From: Hyphomonadaceae bacterium | GTDB taxonomy: Bacteria; Pseudomonadota; Alphaproteobacteria; Caulobacterales; Aquidulcibacteraceae | Reading direction: 5' to 3' | DNA: 34,166 bases | Assembly (NCBI GenBank): GCA_021299265.1 | Contig: JAJTGP010000071.1 | Location: forward strand, 1-34,166 | In this document: one piece after another, positions 26,744 through 34,166 of the stretch | Position numbering within the stretch: the first letter of the stretch is position 1 | Layout: each line of letters opens with the position of its first letter | The notes under the pieces: model-generated | The model's input: only the letters and a program-made list of their open reading frames with translations | Told to the model about the DNA's origin: nothing | Databases searched by the model: none | Program-made: the position numbers and the translations under genes

Positions 26744-27017
26744 AAAGCTGTAAGACTTCAGCCAATTCCTTGGCATGGTCGATGGCAACGACAACACCAT
26801 CGTCGCTCTCAATCTCAAAGAGGCGTTTGAGCATCCGCGACAAGACCATTGCGTCGCTGGGGCCGAGCGGTCCGAGGCATTGAAGCGCTGTCCGCATCAC
26901 CCGCAACACTGGCTCACTCGGCAGTTGCGGCGTGCTGCTTTCAGTAGAGGTTTGCCCAGACCCGGAAGTCGTGCGGCGGTTATCATTGAGGGTGGAAGCA
27001 ATGGAAAGAATAGTCAT
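26742..27017 (-). CDS. Small hypothetical protein (about 91-97 aa)
   Basis: Same-strand ORF directly downstream of the cysteine hydrolase gene; helical C-terminal half (PSDAMVLSRMLKRLFEIESDDGVVVAIDHAKELAEVLQL). No family recognised; start 27035 or 27017. Confidence 0.55.
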   Translation of the reverse strand: MTILSIASTLNDNRRTTSGSGQTSTESSTPQLPSEPVLRVMRTALQCLGPLGPSDAMVLSRMLKRLFEIESDDGVVVAIDHAKELAEVLQL

Positions 27018-27018
27018 A

Positions 27019-27588
27019 TCAAGTTCCGGAAACAAATAGACTTAGGCTAGATTGAAGCTGCAACAGCTTCGCAGTGCTGGTCATGGTGGCAAATTGTGGG
27101 ATCAAGTGCATGGCAGCATGGGCAATCGAGCGCGATGACTCCTGCGCATCAGCTATTGGGTGGGATACGGCATCCGCAACCAAAGTGACCGACGCACCCA
27201 GATCGGCTGCAGCGACTGCAGTCGCCAAACAGCTTGGCACCAAAGAGCGACCAATCAGAATAATTTCCTCTGGCTCACTCATGACCAAGAAGTCGCGAAG
27301 GGCCGAGGAGGACAAGGCAGAGGGGCCCCGGCATTGAAAGACCGGCTCCTCGGGTTGGGGGCGTAAACTGGCAATCGGATTGGGTGCCCGATCTTGACGA
27401 TAAGCGTGAATGATCTGCCAACCCTGCTTGCGCGCAGCATCAAGGATGAGCGCGCTATTATGAATGCAGGTGCGCCAAGAGGCCGGCTCTTCCGACAAGT
27501 GACCATCTACAACGAGGTCATTGCAGATCAGAAGCGGTGGAGCCTGGTTCTTTGGACCCGGATACGCATAACTGTGGGAATACATCAT
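27019..27588 (-). CDS. Isochorismatase-like cysteine hydrolase family protein
   Basis: LLICNDLVVDGHL..., WQIIHAYRQDRAP, IILIGRSLVPSCLATAVAAADLGASVTLVADAVS: isochorismatase fold with Cys in the PSCLATAVAA segment. Confidence 0.8.
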   Translation of the reverse strand: MMYSHSYAYPGPKNQAPPLLICNDLVVDGHLSEEPASWRTCIHNSALILDAARKQGWQIIHAYRQDRAPNPIASLRPQPEEPVFQCRGPSALSSSALRDFLVMSEPEEIILIGRSLVPSCLATAVAAADLGASVTLVADAVSHPIADAQESSRSIAHAAMHLIPQFATMTSTAKLLQLQSSLSLFVSGT

Positions 27589-28211
27589 TAGGCTTGCCTT
27601 GCTGCTCGCAATTGAATCAATCTTTCATTGGAGCGGTCCAGCACGCCTGGGTGGTCCCATTCGCCTTCTGGCCGCAACAAAATCATCGGGTCGGTATTCA
27701 CGTGAATCGCATCGGGGCGTTCGGGAATGAATTTTTCGACTTCGACATATTCATGGTCTGAAAAGGCCAGATTAGCGCGTTCGGGCCTTGGATTCACGCC
27801 ACAAGCCCGCTGCCAGAGGCCAACAATTGACGGCTCAACATGGCCCAGGGCATGGCCATAGCCTTTTTGGGCACCCAGTTCGAACGATGCATCTAAAAGC
27901 GCGGCACCTAAGCCAGATTTGCGATAACGGGGAAGCACGGCGACCCGCTCAACCTTGAAGAATTGCGCAAACCAACGAAGCCGGACGCAGCCGACTGGTT
28001 CTCCGTTCAATCGGGCGATGAGGTGTGTCGCGCCTGCAAAATCATTCCCGTCAATTTCTTCATCATACGGGCAAGATTGCTCGTGCATATAGGCTATCGC
28101 CCGCAGCGAAATGACTTGCATGATTTCATCGAGACGATGCGCAACCCGAATTTCCCATTTGGGCCCATTACTCGGGACGAGCCGCTCTGGAACACTTGTT
28201 GTCGGAATCAT
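27588..28211 (-). CDS. GNAT-fold N-acyltransferase
   Basis: HLIARLNGEPVGCVRLRWFAQFFKVERVAVLPRYRKSGLGAALLDASFELGAQKGY: GNAT acyl-CoA-binding Rxx(S/G)GxG/A motif. Confidence 0.85.
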   Translation of the reverse strand: MIPTTSVPERLVPSNGPKWEIRVAHRLDEIMQVISLRAIAYMHEQSCPYDEEIDGNDFAGATHLIARLNGEPVGCVRLRWFAQFFKVERVAVLPRYRKSGLGAALLDASFELGAQKGYGHALGHVEPSIVGLWQRACGVNPRPERANLAFSDHEYVEVEKFIPERPDAIHVNTDPMILLRPEGEWDHPGVLDRSNERLIQLRAARQA

Positions 28212-28864
28212 GCGGCACCTCTGGTTTGCAAGAAGAAAGCTTCAGCTTTCTGATGGGAGGGCATCCTTAGGGTGCCAATCTTGCTCCCCTCCACCACGGT
28301 CAAGTTCATGCGCCCTTTAAGAAGTCTCGCGCCATCATCGGTGACCGCGCGCATGTACCAGTCTGCTGTCGGGATGATATGTTCCGAGATGAACATGCCG
28401 AGATTCACCAAGAGACGGGCTGCCTCGTGCCGTGACACAGCAATACCCCATCCGAATATGCCGGCTGGCTCCTCTTCTGAGGTACAAATATGGGCGGGTG
28501 CCGGGCTGATTGCATTGAACGCATCTTCAAGGACGGCCTGATTGCCCGCGATCGTGAGGGGCACCACACCCAAAAGGCCGCAAAGAGGACTAGAATCCTT
28601 AGGGTCTGGCTCGCCGTTTAGCCCGGCATAGGTCACACCTAGAAGGCCAAGCTTTGTGCGGTCATAGACCCAAGCCATAGTTTCAAGGCTTGCGAGTGGC
28701 TCTCCCACCAACCCAACGGCCAAGGAACGGGCCTCAATTAACCGTGAGCCAGATAGGGCGTGGACGTCGAAATCAGCCGCCGCGCGCGCAATGCGCTCAA
28801 GTGTAGTGCGGCCCTGCATTGGACTTCTGACTTCGAGATTGGTGCGCGTGAAGCTTTGAGGCAT
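28208..28864 (-). CDS. Hypothetical protein, first gene of the four-gene operon
   Basis: 218-aa ORF with 4-bp overlap with the GNAT gene; no family recognised. Confidence 0.75.
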   Translation of the reverse strand: MPQSFTRTNLEVRSPMQGRTTLERIARAAADFDVHALSGSRLIEARSLAVGLVGEPLASLETMAWVYDRTKLGLLGVTYAGLNGEPDPKDSSPLCGLLGVVPLTIAGNQAVLEDAFNAISPAPAHICTSEEEPAGIFGWGIAVSRHEAARLLVNLGMFISEHIIPTADWYMRAVTDDGARLLKGRMNLTVVEGSKIGTLRMPSHQKAEAFFLQTRGAA

Positions 28865-29053
28865 AGGATCTTACGTAACGGCCTTTCCAGTGATCCAATT
28901 GGGAAGCCCGAATCCCTCGCGAATGGCCTCTTTTCCAGCCTGATGCTCAAGTTTGGCTACCAATCGGTCGCGGAAATAGACTTACTCAGCAAAAAAAGCT
29001 TGGGGAGCCAGAAAAATTGCAATAGAGTGGCCGCTTACTTGAGGGGACCCTAC

Positions 29054-30103
29054 TTGAAGGAAGTCGTCCGCCACCGATCAGATCTATCTGATCTGCACGT
29101 TTTTTACGCGGTCGCAGTCTGCGGCGGGCTAAACGCGGCCGCTCGTAGCCTTCGGGTTGACCCATCCACTGTGTCTCGCGCGCTCGATCAATTGGAAGCC
29201 CGGCTGAATACCCGATTGGTGCGACGGACCGCTCAAGGCGTGGTCCTGACTAAGGCGGGGGAAATGGCCTTAGCTCGGGTGCGTACGATCGAGAGCCAGA
29301 TTGAGGAGATGGAGCGAGAAGTTTTTGATTCAGAAGCAACTTCTCCCATCGGAGCGGTGACATTGTCTTGCTCAGACGGTGTCGGAGCCTATCTTCTGAC
29401 TCCAGCGCTAACTCACTTATTGCGGGAAAATCCAAAGTTGGACGTTCGGTTGGATTGCGGGCTTTGGCCGAATAATCCGATGGAAGCAGACGCTGAAATT
29501 GCCCTTGTTTTTAATGCTGAGCCCATTCCTGGCTATGTGTCGAAGCCGATAGCCTATTTCCATTATGCCCTGTTCGGCACGCAGGCTTTCTTTGAGCTGT
29601 ACGGGATACCCGAGAACATTGAAGACGCGTTGCGGCATCCCTTCCTGCACCATACCGCGCAAAAACTGACTGCAAATATGCCACGAAAGGTTCCTGCGTT
29701 TCAGGATTTGGCGCGCCGACGGGTCGAAACCAATTCAAGTGCGGCCGTTGTTGAGGGTGTTTTGTCAGGGATCGGGCTGGCGGCAATGCCAACCGTGCTC
29801 GCGTCGGTTTATCCAGAACTGGTCATGGTGGGCGAGGCTGTCGAACCATTGGAAATGAGCCTTGTTTATCATCGAGATATTGAACGAATTCCTCGGATCA
29901 AAGTTGTCCTAAAGTGGTTGGAGGCGGTCTTCGACCAAAAAACGAAGCCTTGGTATCGCAGAGAATTTGTATCACCGCACGAATTTGCACCCTTCATTGG
30001 GGCGCAAAGCACTAACCTGCCACTCGGAGCAGGCAAAGTTACCGAGAGGGCACCTGCGGAAACACAGGTGCCAAAACGTCGTAATGCCACATCTGGTGCC
30101 TAA
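29054..30103 (+). CDS. LysR-family transcriptional regulator
   Basis: SDLHVFYAVAVCGGLNAAARSLRVDPSTVSRALDQLEARLNTRLVRRTAQGVVLTKAGEMAL HTH plus effector domain. Start uncertain: the 28760 start overlaps the divergent gene; TTG 29054 has GAGGGGA upstream. Confidence 0.85.
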   Translation: MKEVVRHRSDLSDLHVFYAVAVCGGLNAAARSLRVDPSTVSRALDQLEARLNTRLVRRTAQGVVLTKAGEMALARVRTIESQIEEMEREVFDSEATSPIGAVTLSCSDGVGAYLLTPALTHLLRENPKLDVRLDCGLWPNNPMEADAEIALVFNAEPIPGYVSKPIAYFHYALFGTQAFFELYGIPENIEDALRHPFLHHTAQKLTANMPRKVPAFQDLARRRVETNSSAAVVEGVLSGIGLAAMPTVLASVYPELVMVGEAVEPLEMSLVYHRDIERIPRIKVVLKWLEAVFDQKTKPWYRREFVSPHEFAPFIGAQSTNLPLGAGKVTERAPAETQVPKRRNATSGA

Positions 30104-30127
30104 GTCTGTAGTAATGGAGTATGTGAA

Positions 30128-30550
30128 GTGTCCGCAAAAGAGAATGTAAACCCCCGCAAGGCCGATGACCTCGATCACTTTGTTGCCCAACGGGTTCGTC
30201 GGCAACGCGATGCTGTCGACATGACACAAGACCAACTTGCCCAAGCATTGGGCATTTCTTTCCAGCAGCTTCAAAAGTACGAACGCGGCGTCAACCGGAT
30301 CTCTGCGTCGCGTCTTTTCCAGATTTCCTGCGTTCTGGGTGTTGGCCCTGAGTATTTCTATGAAGGCGTGGATTGCTCGCAATATGGGCTGACGCCTAAG
30401 TCTGAACGCGCTGAAGGGCCACAATCTTCGATCCTCAGCCTGATCGCTCAAAATCCAGATGCGACGGATTTGGTGATCGCTTTTGCAGCGATTAAATCTT
30501 CCAAGCAGCGCCAAAAGGCGATTGATCTGGTTAAATTGCTGGCCGACTAA
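30128..30550 (+). CDS. XRE-family helix-turn-helix regulator
   Basis: GTG start; VAQRVRRQRDAVDMTQDQLAQALGISFQQLQKYERGVNRISASRLFQISCVLGVGPEYFYEG. Confidence 0.9.
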   Translation: MSAKENVNPRKADDLDHFVAQRVRRQRDAVDMTQDQLAQALGISFQQLQKYERGVNRISASRLFQISCVLGVGPEYFYEGVDCSQYGLTPKSERAEGPQSSILSLIAQNPDATDLVIAFAAIKSSKQRQKAIDLVKLLAD

Positions 30551-30659
30551 TACCTATCCCGTGGCGTTTGGAATGCACCTGTTCCAGCGCCACTGGCAGG
30601 GCTAGACACAACTTTGACGTGACATCATACTAACCCCTATTGAAGCGAGGTTAGTTGCT

Positions 30660-31205
30660 ATGTTTGAGTCTCCTGAGTCTCCTGCGCCCGAGAAGTCATC
30701 TTCGTTCGGACGTATTTTTCCCATTCTGATCGCGTTGGTCGCCACGGGCGGTCTGATTTACTGGTTTGTGAAGCCCAAGCCAGACATTCGCTATGCGCGG
30801 GCTGCTTCCGTCGTCATGAGTCAGATTGAGCCGGGCGGCAAGGTGTTGGTGAAGCTGGAGCGCGGGGCAGAAGTCAGCGTTTTATTGACCAAAGAGCTAA
30901 ATGGCTGGGCTACAATTATGGTCGGACCCTCGGATGCAGGTTTCATCCGCTTGGCGGAGATTGATAGCGATCGCCGGCCGGTTCTGACGGGGGCCTACAA
31001 AGCCAAAGCGGTTCAGAAGTCCATATCACTGCGGGACGAGCCGAATCCCACCGGTCTAAAGGTCGATGACATTCCCGCCAAGACCATGATTCAGGTGTGG
31101 GGCTACACCGAAACGCCTACTGGAAATTGGGCCGAAATCACCCGCTATAACGAAAAAGGGGTAGGCTATGTGCCACGGGAGGAATTGGAAGCCGCCTTCG
31201 AATAA
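30660..31205 (+). CDS. SH3-like (SH3b) domain protein with N-terminal TM anchor
   Basis: TM segment IFPILIALVATGGLIYWFV then two SH3b-like repeats (SVLLTKELNGWATIMVGPSDAGFIRLAEI; SISLRDEPNPTGLKVDDIPAKTMIQVWGY...WAEITRYNEKGVGYVPREEL). Confidence 0.75.
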   Translation: MFESPESPAPEKSSSFGRIFPILIALVATGGLIYWFVKPKPDIRYARAASVVMSQIEPGGKVLVKLERGAEVSVLLTKELNGWATIMVGPSDAGFIRLAEIDSDRRPVLTGAYKAKAVQKSISLRDEPNPTGLKVDDIPAKTMIQVWGYTETPTGNWAEITRYNEKGVGYVPREELEAAFE

Positions 31206-31225
31206 GGCGGCCTCCCTCAGTCTGT

Positions 31226-32206
31226 CTAGCCACGGGGCAACAAAATAGTGGCACCCGTGGTTTGCCGCCCTTCCAAGGCGCGATGCGCGTCGGCTGCCTG
31301 CTCTAACGGATAACGGGCACCAATGACGGGCCGTATAACCCCTTTTTCGACAAGGTCGAATAGGTCCTTTGCCGCTTGATCGAGTTCAGGCGTTGTCGCC
31401 ACATAGTCGAACAAAGTCGGGCGAGTTAGAAAAAGCGATCCGCGACGGGAGAGATCGAGCGGCGAAACTGGTGCTGGCGGACCCGAAGCGTTGCCAAAGC
31501 TCACCACCAAGCCACGCCGCGCCGCACTGTCTAGGGACGCCACTAACGTATCGGCGCCGACGGAATCATAGACGATCTCACAGCCCTTACCATTCGTGAG
31601 CGCTTTGACCCGTTCGGCAATAGGCTCGGAGCGATAAAGGATGATTTCTGAGCAGCCATGTTCGAGCGCCAATTCAGCTTTTGCTTCACTACCCACCGTG
31701 CCAATGACACGAACGCCCAAATGCGCCAGCCAAGAGCAGGCAATCAACCCAACCCCACCCGCTGCGGCATGGAAAAGCACCGTATCCCCAGCCTTTAAGG
31801 GTCTTAGGCGCTGGATTAGAAATTCAGCGGTTAAGCCCTTCAAGAGGAGCCCGGCGGCAACATCCAGTCCAATACTGTCAGGAACTTTTACGGCCCGCCC
31901 CTCTGGCACTGCCGCATAGTCGGCGTAAGCGCCCAAGGGGCCAGAGGAAAAGGCAACGCGGTCGCCAATCGCGAATCGGGTCACGGCTTCGCCAATTGCG
32001 GTGACAACACCAGCCCCTTCAAGCCCGAGGCCGGAGGGCAAAGGAATCGGATAAAGGCCCGTGCGTTGATATGTATCAATGAAATTGAGGCCACAGGCCG
32101 CCATCTCAATCAGAATCTCATCGGGCTTAGGGGTTGGGATCGGGACTTCGCGCAGTTCAAGTACTTCTGGTCCGCCAAGCCGAGACAGGCCAACTTGGCG
32201 CATCAT
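31226..32206 (-). CDS. NADPH:quinone oxidoreductase (zinc-independent MDR family)
   Basis: MRQVGLSRLGGPEVLELREVPIPTPKPDEILIEMAACGLNFIDTYQRTGLYPIPLPSGLGLEGAGVV; VLFHAAAGGVGLIACSWLAHLGVRVIGTVGS. Confidence 0.93.
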   Translation of the reverse strand: MMRQVGLSRLGGPEVLELREVPIPTPKPDEILIEMAACGLNFIDTYQRTGLYPIPLPSGLGLEGAGVVTAIGEAVTRFAIGDRVAFSSGPLGAYADYAAVPEGRAVKVPDSIGLDVAAGLLLKGLTAEFLIQRLRPLKAGDTVLFHAAAGGVGLIACSWLAHLGVRVIGTVGSEAKAELALEHGCSEIILYRSEPIAERVKALTNGKGCEIVYDSVGADTLVASLDSAARRGLVVSFGNASGPPAPVSPLDLSRRGSLFLTRPTLFDYVATTPELDQAAKDLFDLVEKGVIRPVIGARYPLEQAADAHRALEGRQTTGATILLPRG

Positions 32207-32889
32207 GACAGCGTCTCAGCAAAGAAGGCCATCGTCCGATCACTCGCCAGCGTGGCTCCTGCAGCGTCATAATGTTGCCCACCGACGCGCGCGAAAGCGT
32301 GATCGAGCCCCTCATAAACATGCATCTGAATTTGCCGGTTTCCAGACAGGCCGGCCTTCATGGCGGCTTGAGCTTCCTTGTTCACAAAGGAATCTTCTGA
32401 CGCGACATGCATTAGCAACGGCTTGGTCTCTGCATTTGCCTCGGTCAAGCGATCTTGAATACCCACACCATAATAGCTGACGCTGGCATTGATGCTCGTG
32501 CGGGTCGCGGTCAGATAGGCAAGAAGCCCGCCTAAGCAATAGCCGACGGCCCCAACAGTAGCGTGGGTCTGGCGAATGTGATCAATTGTGGCCTGAATAT
32601 CGACGACACCCATGTCGACGTCAAACTTACCAAAATAGTCAAAGGCTTGCTGCCACTCTTCTGGGGTTTGGTCGGTAATGTCGATCCCCGGCTGAATGCG
32701 CCAGAACAGGTCTGGAACCACCGCATAATAGCCTTGAGCGGCATAGCTGTCGGCCAAGTCGCGCATGACTTTATTGACGCCGAAAATCTCTTGGATCACC
32801 ACCAAAGCGCGGCCATTGGCTTGCGCTGGCTTGGCAATATACGCCGTGAATGCGCCATCTGGTCCGTTGATCGTGACATGCTCGCCCAT
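32203..32889 (-). CDS. Dienelactone hydrolase family protein
   Basis: RALVVIQEIFGVNKVMRDLADSYAAQGYYAVVPDLFWR, VGAVGYCLGGLLAYLTA nucleophile Cys, YEGLDHAFAR His. ATG 32889 preceded by GGAGG; ORF opens at 32943. Confidence 0.93.
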   Translation of the reverse strand: MGEHVTINGPDGAFTAYIAKPAQANGRALVVIQEIFGVNKVMRDLADSYAAQGYYAVVPDLFWRIQPGIDITDQTPEEWQQAFDYFGKFDVDMGVVDIQATIDHIRQTHATVGAVGYCLGGLLAYLTATRTSINASVSYYGVGIQDRLTEANAETKPLLMHVASEDSFVNKEAQAAMKAGLSGNRQIQMHVYEGLDHAFARVGGQHYDAAGATLASDRTMAFFAETLS

Positions 32890-33090
32890 ATGTGTATCCT
32901 CCGAAAGATCAGAATTGATTGCCGCCTCGCTTGACCTAGCCAAAGTCGAGCCCCAAGTGAGGGGTTGTTACGGCTATGACCTAGTCGCAAGACCACGGGA
33001 TGACAATCGGTTTTGTTATCTTTCGGGAAAGCCACGATCGGTGATCATTGCGGTCATTGATATGTGGTCGCCAATTTGGAGATCGGTAGC

Positions 33091-33384
33091 ATGAAAGTCA
33101 GTATTGAAGTGGATTTGACGCCAAGCGAGGCGCGTGAGCTTTTGGGCATGCCGAACCTAACCTCCATTCAAGAGGCCTTTGTGGGGATTGCAAAGGATAA
33201 GATCGAGAAGACTGGCAATATGGTCGATGTAGAGCCGATGTTGCGGACTTGGACGGGCCTCGGCGGCGCGGCGACCGAAGCATTTGGGGCCCTAGTCGGC
33301 GCAGCCTTGAAAGTGGCGACCAGCGACGTCGGCACGAAGCCCACCTCCACCCCCGATAAGAGCGCCAGCGACAAGACCTCGTGA
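33091..33384 (+). CDS. Small DUF6489-like protein upstream of mnmE
   Basis: [40 protein letters not shown]...; family name recalled, not searched. Confidence 0.65.
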   Translation: MKVSIEVDLTPSEARELLGMPNLTSIQEAFVGIAKDKIEKTGNMVDVEPMLRTWTGLGGAATEAFGALVGAALKVATSDVGTKPTSTPDKSASDKTS

Positions 33385-34166
33385 CAGCCTCGACTATTGT
33401 GGCCCTCGCGTCGGGGCCAGGGCCAGCCGGGGTCAGCATTATCCGTTTGTCCGGGCCGGCTTGTGAGCATGTAGCCCAACGCCTGATCGGCAGCACGCCA
33501 TTGCCGAGACGTGCCAAACTGGCCAGAATTGTTGATCGGGTCGGTGAGCCTATTGATAATGCACTGGTTCTTTATTTTCCCTGCCCACATAGCTTTACAG
33601 GCGAGGACGTGTTGGAGCTGCATGTCCACGGTGGCCGGGCCGTGGTTCGCGACACGCTTGAGGCTTGTCTTGGTATCCCAGACGTTCGTCTCGCTGAGGC
33701 AGGGGAGTTTAGTCGGCGGGCCTTCCTAAGTGGAAAGATGGACCTCACTGCAGCCGAAGGCTTAGCTGATCTGGTTGAGGCCGAAACGGCAGCGCAGCGC
33801 CGCCAAGCTCTGCGTCAGATGGAAGGCGAATTGGCCGATGAAGTTGGCCGGTGGCGCGAGGCCGTGATTGATTGCCTCGCTGATGCCGAGGGCGATATTG
33901 ATTTCCCCGATGAGGATTTGCCGCCAGGTCTCAGCGAACGGGCGCGTCAACGCATTGAGAGCCTGAAGGGTCGCTTGGAGGCCTATTTGGCAGAGTCTCG
34001 CCGTGCAGAGCGAGTTCGAACCGGCTATCAGGTTGCGATAGTCGGCAAGCCAAACGCAGGAAAATCCAGCCTAGTCAACCAATTGGCGCGTCGGGATGCG
34101 GCGATTGTGTCGCCAGTTCCAGGAACGACCCGCGACATTGTCGATGTGCGCCTGGTTCTTGGGGGC
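33381..34166 (+). CDS. mnmE: tRNA modification GTPase MnmE (TrmE), 3' end beyond window
   Basis: From GTG 33381: [27 protein letters not shown]...[19 protein letters not shown]...[32 protein letters not shown]...[39 protein letters not shown]. Runs off the right edge. Confidence 0.95.
   Translation, partial: MTASTIVALASGPGPAGVSIIRLSGPACEHVAQRLIGSTPLPRRAKLARIVDRVGEPIDNALVLYFPCPHSFTGEDVLELHVHGGRAVVRDTLEACLGIPDVRLAEAGEFSRRAFLSGKMDLTAAEGLADLVEAETAAQRRQALRQMEGELADEVGRWREAVIDCLADAEGDIDFPDEDLPPGLSERARQRIESLKGRLEAYLAESRRAERVRTGYQVAIVGKPNAGKSSLVNQLARRDAAIVSPVPGTTRDIVDVRLVLGG

Noticed and set aside
28760-29053. Long N-terminal extension of the second LysR ORF
   Set aside because: It overlaps the divergent 218-aa gene and precedes the normal LysR HTH start; probably open by chance.
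30666-30683. Tandem 9-bp repeat GAGTCTCCT x2 at the 5' end of the SH3-like gene
   Set aside because: In frame (ESPESP), only two copies; too short for a phase-variation claim.
1-34166. CRISPR arrays, transposons, prophage, toxin-antitoxin or defence islands
   Set aside because: No repeat-spacer pattern, transposase, integrase, tRNA-linked boundary or known defence gene was seen.

Overview
The window reads as a chromosomal segment from an alphaproteobacterium. That placement is inferred from protein similarity recalled from memory and codon/GC style; no search was run. It is mostly housekeeping and metabolic genes. In order: partial murJ (-), chorismate mutase-domain protein (+), a DUF1330-like/GST/NmrA-like cluster (-) with a divergent LysR regulator, truA (-), malyl-CoA lyase-like mcl and ppc in tandem (+), class A acid phosphatase (-), PIF1/RecD-like helicase (-), cysK (+), amn (+), an RND efflux system (tetR-adaptor-pump on -, outer-membrane factor divergent on +), argE-like deacylase (-), metK (+), phaB (-), ggt (+), a compact four-gene operon of unclear role (97-aa protein, cysteine hydrolase, GNAT, 218-aa unknown; -) with a divergent LysR, an XRE regulator (+), an SH3-like protein (+), a quinone oxidoreductase and dienelactone hydrolase pair (-), a small DUF6489-like protein and partial mnmE (+). 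I see no CRISPR array, transposase, phage module, tRNA/rRNA or recognised defence system. The most interesting items are a possible three-way-junction structured element between mcl and ppc, the uncharacterised four-gene operon with its LysR regulator, and several inverted repeats in promoter-proximal regions (metK, cysK, amn, tetR/OMF, LysR).
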